From Sphingobium baderi (GTDB lineage Bacteria; Pseudomonadota; Alphaproteobacteria; Sphingomonadales; Sphingomonadaceae): DNA of 64,000 nucleotides. The position numbers and the translations under genes are program-made. A model generated the notes under the pieces. The model worked only from the letters and a program-made list of their open reading frames with translations. It was not told the origin of the DNA and did no database searches. Shown in pieces: positions 25,631-33,302 of this stretch; the first letter of the stretch is position 1, and every line of letters begins with the position of its first letter. The stretch is from NCBI RefSeq assembly GCF_001456115.1, contig NZ_CP013264.1, positions 3,118,501 through 3,182,500 of the forward strand. Direction: 5' to 3'.

Positions 25631-27331
25631 CTATTCGGCGGCGCCGAGAGCGGCCCCGTCGTCATTGTCCGCGAAGCTGGCCTCAACCAGATAGTTGACA
25701 GCCTGCATCCTAATCGCCCGGTCCTTGGGGATCAGCCAGGAGACATGCTCGCGGATCGCCTCGCGGACTCGCTCAAGGATTGCGGCATCCTCGCCGAGCA
25801 GCAACATGTTCGCAGCAAAGCGCGCCTGCATATCGAATGTCGCCTGCTGGGTATGATAGCTGTCGGCGTCGCAATCGTCGTCGTGATAGAAACAGGCGGC
25901 TTCGAGCAGGTAGGCGAGTTCGCTGGGTGTGATTGCACAGTCGGCGCTGAGCAGGATGGTGACGTTATCGAGATCGTTCGAGCAGTCATCGGGAATAATC
26001 AGCACATCCGCCGGTAACGAGAGGATTTCGGCAGGTTCGCCGGAATCGGCTGACGCCTGCACGGCGATTTCGAGTTCGATCGCATCGACGCGCCCGGAGA
26101 CCACGACCTGCGACAGCTGCGTGTCAGCCGCATAATCGAAGACGTCGCCTTCGCCCTGGTCGACCCGGAAGGACCATCCGAGCACTCGCGGAAGTTCGTC
26201 ATACCAGGCGTATCCCGCGAATTCATCGACGGGCTCGACTGGGGTCGCGCCGTGCAGACGTCCCGACGCGAGGGCGCGCTCGGCACACTGCTCGATATGG
26301 GCCTGGTCCGTCGGCATCAGGATCATCGGTTCACCCGCCACCCGCTCGCCGAACATGGTGCTATCCGCTTCCGCGGTGCGCGGAGTCCAGACCGACAGCC
26401 AGGGTGCGGCTTCAGGGAGGAACACGCCCAGCGCCTTGGCCCGCAGCCAATGGGCATGCGACAGCCGATGGTGACCCTTGCGGGCGACGGTGCGGAAGAT
26501 CGCCGCCTCGCAGGCCTCGCGCAACGCCTCGAGCGCCGGCCCCTGCACCATTTCTTTGCGCGCAGGGAGCACGAGTTGTAGGTGGCCTGCGTCTATGATG
26601 TCGACCTTGGCATACCATCCACGGCCACCATCCACGTCATGGATATGCGGCAGCTGGCACGGGACCGTGAGGCCATGGAAGTTGATCCGCGCCAGTTCGC
26701 GTGGAACATGAATATTGTCGCAGTAGATGCCGATGTTGCAGCCGTTCCATTTCTCGACGCGTGTCGCATCGGCGAGGAAGCTTTCGTGGAGTTGCCTCTT
26801 GCCGTCGAGCCAGACCGGCACCGGGCAGAAGCGCGCGGCATCCTTCACCGCCTGATTGAGTGCTTTCACCCAGTCTTCGGTCATGTCGACCTCAATCTCG
26901 GTGCCCTTGTCGATGGCCGCCGGCGCAAGATCGAGCGGCATGCCACTTTCCCAGGCGTCGGGGGTGATGGTCACCTGCCAAGCCACCTCGAGTTCAGCCG
27001 CGTGGGAACGGACCGTGACATAACGTCCCGCAAGACTGAACACGCCCATGCCCGCCGGATCTTCGGATCGGGCGATCGTCTCGTCCCAACCGGAGTCGCC
27101 AAGCGTCAGGAACTTGACCGGATCGGCGATGCCGCATCCGTCGTCACGGATACGCAGCACAGGTCCCCGATCGCTCTCGATCCGGGAAATATCGATCCGC
27201 TTGGCGCCAGCCCGGCGTGCGTTCTGGATCGCCTCGATCAGGCACGCAGAAACCGAGCCGTCAAAGAACCTTGTGATCCTGGTAAGCAGGGAATCTCCGA
27301 CCGTGGTGTGGATAGTGGTGGGGAAAGTCAT
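25631..27331 (-). CDS. GHKL (HSP90-like) ATPase
   Basis: 566 residues from the ATG at 27331. The N-terminal 200 residues have the Bergerat fold of HSP90/MutL/GyrB/histidine-kinase ATPases: the N-box LIEAIQNARRAG (Glu33 and Asn37), the G1 box RDDGCGI (Asp63/Asp64) and the GMGVFSLAGR loop at 94-103. The remaining part is unlike HSP90, MutL or kinase C-termini and has no transmitter or receiver domain. Free-standing GHKL ATPases in mobile elements are often linked to defence or DNA transactions; which applies here is unknown. Confidence 0.82.
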   Translation of the reverse strand: MTFPTTIHTTVGDSLLTRITRFFDGSVSACLIEAIQNARRAGAKRIDISRIESDRGPVLRIRDDGCGIADPVKFLTLGDSGWDETIARSEDPAGMGVFSLAGRYVTVRSHAAELEVAWQVTITPDAWESGMPLDLAPAAIDKGTEIEVDMTEDWVKALNQAVKDAARFCPVPVWLDGKRQLHESFLADATRVEKWNGCNIGIYCDNIHVPRELARINFHGLTVPCQLPHIHDVDGGRGWYAKVDIIDAGHLQLVLPARKEMVQGPALEALREACEAAIFRTVARKGHHRLSHAHWLRAKALGVFLPEAAPWLSVWTPRTAEADSTMFGERVAGEPMILMPTDQAHIEQCAERALASGRLHGATPVEPVDEFAGYAWYDELPRVLGWSFRVDQGEGDVFDYAADTQLSQVVVSGRVDAIELEIAVQASADSGEPAEILSLPADVLIIPDDCSNDLDNVTILLSADCAITPSELAYLLEAACFYHDDDCDADSYHTQQATFDMQARFAANMLLLGEDAAILERVREAIREHVSWLIPKDRAIRMQAVNYLVEASFADNDDGAALGAAE

Positions 27332-27480
27332 GTGAGTCTCCGGAAATGCTGCGACCTCATCATCGCCCCCACCTCCCGCCCCCTCCCCTTCATGGCGCGA
27401 TTGTGCGATCGGTAAGCAGCGCTCCGGCGGCATCCTGCGATCGTGAAATGAGCTAAATATGGGATCGGCCGGCCGGGCGA

Positions 27481-27921
27481 TCAGGCGGCGATACGCCGAT
27501 AGACGGACTCGCCGTTCGAGAAGCTGCCCAGCCGGACAAGCGTCGCGAAACGCTGCTCGAACTTTGGCCCGATCTGGTCGAACCATTGCTCTGCCAGCCC
27601 TTCCCGGCCGGCGCCGATGTCATCCCGCAAGACCACCCAATAGGCTATGCAGCCGCAATATTCCGAGAGGCCGAAACGGGCATAGCCGTTCATGGCGACA
27701 ATCCGATCTTCACGGTCAATCCATCCGTCATGAGTCCATGCCGAAGGATAGAGTGCGAGCACCTGCTCCCGAAAATCCGCGACGATGAAGTCCCAGTCAT
27801 CCTGTGCGGCAAATTCATCGAAATGGCGGGTGTCGGAATCGTCGTCGTCCTCGATCCAGCCCGCGTCCCACTGCGCGAACGCGACATGCGCTCCGCTGGG
27901 ATGGGATACCGAGCGCCCCAT
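27481..27921 (-). CDS. Hypothetical protein
   Basis: 146 residues, rich in Asp and Trp (QWDAGWIEDDDDSDTRHFDE, DDWDFIVADF), ending in a basic helical part. No family is recognised. It follows the preceding gene by 2 bases, so it is probably the last gene of a three-gene unit with the DUF3560 protein. Confidence 0.6.
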   Translation of the reverse strand: MGRSVSHPSGAHVAFAQWDAGWIEDDDDSDTRHFDEFAAQDDWDFIVADFREQVLALYPSAWTHDGWIDREDRIVAMNGYARFGLSEYCGCIAYWVVLRDDIGAGREGLAEQWFDQIGPKFEQRFATLVRLGSFSNGESVYRRIAA

Positions 27922-27923
27922 GG

Positions 27924-28442
27924 TCAGTTCCCCTCGTCAGCAGATAGCCGCCAAGCGGGCGGCTGGGCGGTGACGGGTTCGTCGATCGCAGCACGATCGG
28001 GGCCTTCCGGCACGGGTTCCGGCCTGATCGTGGGATGGGTAGGATCGGACCAGTCGATATGATCGACGATCCAGCCCGGCACGAAGTCCCAGTCGAAACA
28101 CAGGTCGTAGGTGTCGGCGACCACACTCCAGGCAGCCTCGACCGCGTTGGCCCAGCCCACGACTGTCAAGCGCAGGTCAGCGGCGCCGACCGCATTGCAG
28201 GTTTCGCGGATGGCCAGCGCCAAGGCGACGGCGTCCGGGTCGGAGCTGGGATGATCGCGCAATGTCAGCACCGCCTCCCAGAGGCAGGCAGCGGTTTCGA
28301 GGGCGGATACGAGACTATCCGTCGGCATGGTGCGGTTTTGGTTTTCCGCAGCGGACGCGATCTCAGCCTTTGCGAAAACGCTGGGCGGATGGACCGCGAT
28401 CCGTGATGGCTCTGCGGGCCAGGAAGAGACGCCTGCTTTCAT
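27924..28442 (-). CDS. Hypothetical protein
   Basis: 172 residues. The ATG at 28442 overlaps the DUF3560 stop (ATGA) and follows GAGGAGG, which supports this start over the internal ATG at 28328. It is helical in the first half and Trp/Asp/Pro-rich in the second (DLCFDWDFVPGWIVDHIDW). No family is recognised. Confidence 0.6.
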   Translation of the reverse strand: MKAGVSSWPAEPSRIAVHPPSVFAKAEIASAAENQNRTMPTDSLVSALETAACLWEAVLTLRDHPSSDPDAVALALAIRETCNAVGAADLRLTVVGWANAVEAAWSVVADTYDLCFDWDFVPGWIVDHIDWSDPTHPTIRPEPVPEGPDRAAIDEPVTAQPPAWRLSADEGN

Positions 28443-29920
28443 GCTGCGGCCTCCTCGTTCACGGCATGGCGGGCATCGGCTTCAAGAGCGTCGAGGTCGA
28501 TCGGCAACGCCTTGCTCGGCTTGTCGGTGATGAAGACAACGGCGTCCGGCTGGTACATTTCGTTGCCTAGATCAGAGATGCGGATGCGGGCGACAGGCTC
28601 GCCGGACCGCACGCGCTCATGCCCCTGCCAGCCCATTCGCACGGGGCGGCCATCTGCGGCTATCTCCACCGTTTTGAATACGTCATAGTCGCCCTTTGAA
28701 TTGGCCGAATAAAAGGCTTGCTCCGTCGCACGTACCTCGTTGGGCTTGGCTGCACCTTGCTTGCCCTTGCGGGCTGCGGCCATGCGCAGGTTCCATATCC
28801 GCTGAAGTTGTTCGGCCTGCTCGCGCGATGGATTGATCAGCGGCACCGTGCCCGGCTTGCCCGCCCGGCGAGCCTTCTTCTCCAGTACGATGTAGCCGCA
28901 CGCCTGCATCAGGTCGCGCCAGTCATCCTCGTTCAGTTCAAGAGAGGATGCCGACGCGATATGCGCCGGAAGTGGAACCGGGCTTTCGAGACGGAAACGG
29001 CCGACAGTGAGCGCGCTACATTTCGGGCTTTCCGCGCCATGCTCGCGAGCGAAGGCCTGGATGATGACCGGGGTTAGTTCGCCGTCATAGCGCGGCACGT
29101 CGCCGAGCATGGAACGCTCGAACGCGAGCCGGTGCAGGATGTGCTCGATCCAGCGGCGGCGGTTGGGACCGTTGACGGCGACGGTTGCCCCGTCGATGCA
29201 CTGTTGCCGTGCGTCGGCAGGCGTGATCTCGCCCCTGTTGACCTTGTAATAGACATCATAGCCCGACCAGAGTTCGCGGGAATCCATGTTGCCGAGCGCG
29301 TGACGGATTTGTTCGTCGGTCGTGATCTCCTCCCAGATCGCCAGCGCCGCATGGGCCCTGTTGAGACCGCGCTGAAAGTCCCGCAGTTCTGCCAGCAGGG
29401 CCTTGATTCGGTTGGCGCGGACGCGCGGGTCGCTCTTCCTGCTGGCATAATGCCCGGCGCTGCTCGCGCGGCCGAGCCAGTAGCCTGCTGCCTTTTCCGC
29501 CTTTACAGATGCTGTCATGGCGGAGTGCATTCGTCCCTGTGTCCTGCGCGCCCCGCGTTCGCTATGATGGCCGACAAGGATCGGCTGACCCATGTAGAAG
29601 GCCTGCGATAGTTCATCCGCGCGGTGCGCGAAGGCATTGGCTTGGGCGTTGCGCTTGTCTGCAAGACCTTCGAGTCGCTCTGCTCTGATCGCAGCGCGCT
29701 CGGCCAGGCTCATTTCCTCGGCCTCGATCTCGCCCGCAAGCTCGATGGCCAGATCCTCGCGTTGCGGCGTCCACCTGGGAGCGACGAAAAGCTCCTGCTT
29801 CGGAGCCCATCTGAACCCGGCCGCCTTGACCTGTGCATAGGTCTCGGCATCAAGGTGCGATGATGCGTAAATGCGGATCTTGTTGTCTTCCGGGCTATAG
29901 GTTGCGGTAAAGCTGGTCAT
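28439..29920 (-). CDS. DUF3560 family protein
   Basis: 493 residues from the ATG at 29920 (MTSFTATYSPEDNKIRI), preceded by GAAAGGAC. The N-terminal block with AAGFRWAPKQELFVAPRWTP, followed by a long charged helix and the HHSERGARR motif, is the mark of DUF3560 proteins, which are typical of plasmids and ICEs. The C-terminal half (residues about 280-490) has no recognised motif. Function is unknown; the family often lies near plasmid anti-restriction and partition genes. Confidence 0.78.
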   Translation of the reverse strand: MTSFTATYSPEDNKIRIYASSHLDAETYAQVKAAGFRWAPKQELFVAPRWTPQREDLAIELAGEIEAEEMSLAERAAIRAERLEGLADKRNAQANAFAHRADELSQAFYMGQPILVGHHSERGARRTQGRMHSAMTASVKAEKAAGYWLGRASSAGHYASRKSDPRVRANRIKALLAELRDFQRGLNRAHAALAIWEEITTDEQIRHALGNMDSRELWSGYDVYYKVNRGEITPADARQQCIDGATVAVNGPNRRRWIEHILHRLAFERSMLGDVPRYDGELTPVIIQAFAREHGAESPKCSALTVGRFRLESPVPLPAHIASASSLELNEDDWRDLMQACGYIVLEKKARRAGKPGTVPLINPSREQAEQLQRIWNLRMAAARKGKQGAAKPNEVRATEQAFYSANSKGDYDVFKTVEIAADGRPVRMGWQGHERVRSGEPVARIRISDLGNEMYQPDAVVFITDKPSKALPIDLDALEADARHAVNEEAAA

Positions 29921-30052
29921 CGATCGTCCTTTCGAGGGGCCCGCGATCATCAGGTTTCGGGGCGAGGCAGTGCATCTACGTTTCCCCAGAATCACGAAGC
30001 CCGGCGCGATGGCCGGGCTTCGTGGAAAACAAGGAATGTCGGTGTCGGGTGG

Positions 30053-30247
30053 CTATTCGCGCAGATCGCCGGCGGCGATGTCGCCAATCCAGGAGGCACC
30101 CTCCTCAAAATCGGCGTCGTCATCTTCGACCAGGGCAGCGAGCGCGACAGCGCCCGTGCGGCCGAACTGACCGAGACGCTGAATAGCAGCGTAAAGGACC
30201 GGCGCGAGCTGTTCGGCGGTTGCGGTATCGATATCGGAAGTCGTCAT
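30053..30247 (-). CDS. Small acidic hypothetical protein
   Basis: 64 residues, helical and acidic (MTTSDIDTATAEQLAPVL; ALVEDDDADFEEGASW). Its ATG at 30247 is preceded by AAGGAGT. No family is recognised. Its small size and acidity are like several plasmid-encoded inhibitors, but nothing more can be said. Confidence 0.6.
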   Translation of the reverse strand: MTTSDIDTATAEQLAPVLYAAIQRLGQFGRTGAVALAALVEDDDADFEEGASWIGDIAAGDLRE

Positions 30248-30482
30248 GCAGATACTCCTTGTGGGGATGGTGGTGGTGAGGAATGGCCCGTGAGATGAGC
30301 GGCGACCCGGCGTACCTGGCGGTTTGATGGTTTGCCGGTCGCCGGGCGGCGACTATAGGTTCAGGCAGAGGCCCAACGGTCAGCGGGAACGAGCGCACCA
30401 GTCGGATCGAGCCGGTGACGGTGCGATCGCGATGTCTATATCCTTCAGACCACCGCATGGCGAAGTTGTAGCGAGCGGGCGC

Positions 30483-30893
30483 CTATTGCCTGGGTGGTCG
30501 CTTTTTCCGGGTGGCGCCTAAATGCAGCGGGCGTATTTCCGAACTCAATTTGGGGACGGCACCAGGCTGAGGAATCAGGTTGAGGGCAAACATAGTGGCC
30601 TCTTCATAATCCATTCCGAAGCGGGCCGCGTCTTTCAGGAAGAGATGTTCATCGAATTGGGACGTCGTGAAAAGCCGGATGCCATACTGACGCCCGAATT
30701 GAGCGATGAGCACCAAGGCTTGGCCAATTGGTTTGCCGACAAGCAATCGACGAAGTGTCGCGAGGGCTTCCGGGCTTCCTTCCACGGCAATGCCATATTC
30801 GGCAAGCAACCCCGGCCCGCCACCTTCCTGCAATGCCTGCGATAGACCGGTGAGCTCGTTCATCGTGCGACGCTCGCACAATTCGCGGTGCAT
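30483..30893 (-). CDS. Hypothetical protein
   Basis: 136 residues. An alpha/beta-like middle (PIGQALVLIAQFGRQYGI, LFTTSQFDEHLF) is followed by a basic tail (TRKKRPPRQ). A start at 30863 (MNELTGLSQAL) is a plausible alternative to 30893. No family is recognised. It lies about 130 bases downstream of the multi-HTH gene. Confidence 0.55.
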   Translation of the reverse strand: MHRELCERRTMNELTGLSQALQEGGGPGLLAEYGIAVEGSPEALATLRRLLVGKPIGQALVLIAQFGRQYGIRLFTTSQFDEHLFLKDAARFGMDYEEATMFALNLIPQPGAVPKLSSEIRPLHLGATRKKRPPRQ

Positions 30894-31021
30894 TGGAACC
30901 TGTCCTCGATCGTCGTCGAATCGATCGAGATCATTCCGCTGCCATCGGTGGCGTGGCTCGGTCGTCTAGAGCGTCGGCTGCATCAAGGCGCGCTATCCAT
31001 TCCGGATCGATGCAGGCGTCC

Positions 31022-32269
31022 TCAGGCGTCGATCAGGGTCTCGCTCCTGCTTCGTAGCGAAGAATGCATAGGCAGCCGCGGCTCCAGGTGGTTCCGGACG
31101 AAACCGCTCACGATCCGCAGTTCGCCGGATGCGACCTTGGCAAGCTGCTCCTCGAACGTCAGCTTTTGCGTCGCGGCGGCTTCCCGTTCCGCCTTCACCG
31201 CCTCCCGCCGCATGTCCTGCCAATGGGTTTTCGCGTCTGCGAAGGTCATCGTGCATAGGAGACGCCGAAATGCGTAAATCTCCTGAGGCGAAGCTGGAGG
31301 CCAGGACGAACTACGCACCGGCGCATGGCGAACCCGGCCGGGACGCCTGGGAGGCGGGAGAACCTGTCCTTCGCCCGCCAGTTCGGCGGCAAACGCATCT
31401 CGAAGACGATAGGCACTTGATGCGCCGATCACGAGTTCGCGCGCGGCCCGCTGGACAGGCACACGATCGAGGAGCATCGCGCGCAGAAGGTCTTTCTGCT
31501 CATCGGTGACGAAGCGGGCGGTTTCGGCATGGACACGACGAACCCCGGCGGCATCGCATCCGGGAAGCGTTTCACCCTTGCGGCGCAGGCGCCGGAAGAG
31601 CCGGGTCCGGATGCGTGTGCAACTCGTCCGCGACACGCCAGTGCGCTCGGCAATCTTCTGGGTGCCAAGCCCCTGCAGGAACAGTTCCTCTACCTGTTTG
31701 CGCTTCGCCGCCGAAACCTTGACGCCGCTGTAGGCCTGGCCACCTCCCGGCGGTGGTAGTAGCGCCTTGCCGCGGGCAAGCAGTTCACGGTTATATCGGC
31801 GGCGCTGTTCGGAAACGCAGGCGGCCGAGACGCCAAGACGCAACTGGATGTCGATGCCCTTGTAGCCCTTTTTCAATGCGTAGCGCAGTCGCTCTATGCC
31901 CTCGGCCGTCAGGCGGCCATGCTTATCGCGCTCCGCGGGACGGTATCCGCGCCGGACACAAAGGGCGATCGTCACCGCATTGCAGGCGCTGGCTTCGCAG
32001 ATGCCGAAATGTTTGCCGATGGCGTTGAACGACCAGTTTTCGACCTCGCGCAGCCGGATGGCTTCCTCGAGTGATTCGCCTTCAAGATGCGGTCTGGGCG
32101 CGGAATTTCTATGCGCTGTGTTCAGACCGAGCTTGTGGGCCTTGACCTGCAAGGCATGGATGCTTCGGCCCGGTAGCCGCTGCGCGACGCCGTGCCCTTC
32201 GGCCGGATACCAGGCGCGCAGCGTAGTGATTTCCTGCGCCGTCCATGGCGCGGATCTGGGAGTGGTCAT
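31022..32269 (-). CDS. Multi-helix-turn-helix DNA-binding protein
   Basis: 415 residues from the ATG at 32269. Residues 9-49 resemble a Myb/SANT-type domain (WTAQEITTLRAWY; LPGRSIHALQVKAHKLGL). Several HTH-like segments follow: FNAIGKHFGICEASACNAV, IQLRLGVSAACVSEQRRRY, TQKIAERTGVSRTSCTRI and VQRAARELVIGASSAYRL. Three of them end in a related stretch: RGKALLPPP, KGETLP and EGQVLPPP. Possible roles are regulator, partition-complex component or a transposase-derived DNA-binding protein; no catalytic triad of a transposase is visible. Confidence 0.68.
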   Translation of the reverse strand: MTTPRSAPWTAQEITTLRAWYPAEGHGVAQRLPGRSIHALQVKAHKLGLNTAHRNSAPRPHLEGESLEEAIRLREVENWSFNAIGKHFGICEASACNAVTIALCVRRGYRPAERDKHGRLTAEGIERLRYALKKGYKGIDIQLRLGVSAACVSEQRRRYNRELLARGKALLPPPGGGQAYSGVKVSAAKRKQVEELFLQGLGTQKIAERTGVSRTSCTRIRTRLFRRLRRKGETLPGCDAAGVRRVHAETARFVTDEQKDLLRAMLLDRVPVQRAARELVIGASSAYRLRDAFAAELAGEGQVLPPPRRPGRVRHAPVRSSSWPPASPQEIYAFRRLLCTMTFADAKTHWQDMRREAVKAEREAAATQKLTFEEQLAKVASGELRIVSGFVRNHLEPRLPMHSSLRSRSETLIDA

Positions 32270-32525
32270 GGGAAATGTCTCCGAAGAAGGAAGAGCCCAC
32301 CCCGCGCAGAACCGGGGTGTGGTGGTCCGTGGTCCATTCGGACTCACTCGCCTGCTCCCTTCCCAGCTTCCCCCTTCACTCCTTATGGCCGCCCGCGGCA
32401 CTTCCAGGACACGGGCGGAGAGCTGATCTCGTGGAGCCGAGCGGCGCCAAGGATTGTAGCCAGTTTATAGCGAGTGACCACGAAGGGCCGGATCGCGTCG
32501 GCGAGCGGGTAGAGGCCGTGCCAGC

Positions 32526-33002
32526 TTATGGCATGTCCTTCCCCTGATCATCGCGCGGGCCGAAGCGATCGTGCATCGCCTGGCGAAACTGGCGCAGCAT
32601 CTCGGCTTGCTCGGGGTATCGTTCCTCCCACTCGGCGCGCGGGATCAGGAAGCCAACATCGACCAGGGTGTGCCGGAGCGCCTCGGTCACGATCTGTTTG
32701 ACGGTTTCGGGAATGGCGAGGGGAAAGGACTGGAACTGGCATAACCAGGAGGAGTCATCGGGTTCCTGATGCTGCCGGAAATAATAAGCATCGAAGATGA
32801 GATCGGTCCGAACCACCGCATCATTCTTGACCTCGATCACGAATTGACCGCCGGGCGGGGTTCCGTTTCGCGCGGAGGCGATCATGCGCTGGTGCCAGGT
32901 GCGCGCCGCAGCCAGCGCCACGCCATAGTGGGAGCCGTAGACAGCGTGGAGTATCCTGCTGACGGGATGGCCGGCGGCACCGAAGTGGAAAGTGATTTCC
33001 AT
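32526..33002 (-). CDS. Hypothetical protein
   Basis: 158 residues starting MEITFHFGAAGHPVSRILH. It has an alpha/beta appearance with a Gly-rich loop (GTPPGGQFVIEVKND) and a helical, charged C-terminus (ERYPEQAEMLRQFRQAM). No family is recognised. The 256 bases upstream toward the multi-HTH gene hold no supported gene. Confidence 0.6.
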   Translation of the reverse strand: MEITFHFGAAGHPVSRILHAVYGSHYGVALAAARTWHQRMIASARNGTPPGGQFVIEVKNDAVVRTDLIFDAYYFRQHQEPDDSSWLCQFQSFPLAIPETVKQIVTEALRHTLVDVGFLIPRAEWEERYPEQAEMLRQFRQAMHDRFGPRDDQGKDMP

Positions 33003-33302
33003 GCGCGTGACTCCTCAAGTGGAGATTGGACAAAGGGCTTGTGGCGTGGGTTTTTCCGCAGCCAACATTCCACCATGCTGGGGGATCGCGGCGGGATTGT
33101 CGGTGCGCTCAGCGGCGTTGCGGATCTGATGCTGTGTGGCTACCGCGATGATCTCCGCCCCCCGACGACCAACCACGCCTACCCCCTTCCCTTTCGTCCG
33201 ATGCCGTCGCCGAACGCGATCGCTACTGGTCGCCGCTTCTGAACAGCGCCTCCTCGGCGGCCAGCGCGTGATCTGTCGAGCTGGATTACGACAGGAAACC
33301 GG
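33003..33302. other. 300-base gap without a supported gene
   Basis: Apart from a weak hairpin just after the methyltransferase-helicase stop (33273-33294), nothing is recognised here. Short frames exist on both strands without start signals. It presumably holds the promoter of the 158-residue gene at 32526. Confidence 0.45.
33273..33294 (-). terminator. Weak hairpin after the methyltransferase-helicase gene
   Basis: CTGTCG and CGACAG form a 6-base stem with a 10-base loop, 8 bases past the gene's stop codon. There is no T-run, so it could slow or protect the 3' end rather than act as a full intrinsic terminator. Confidence 0.3.
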
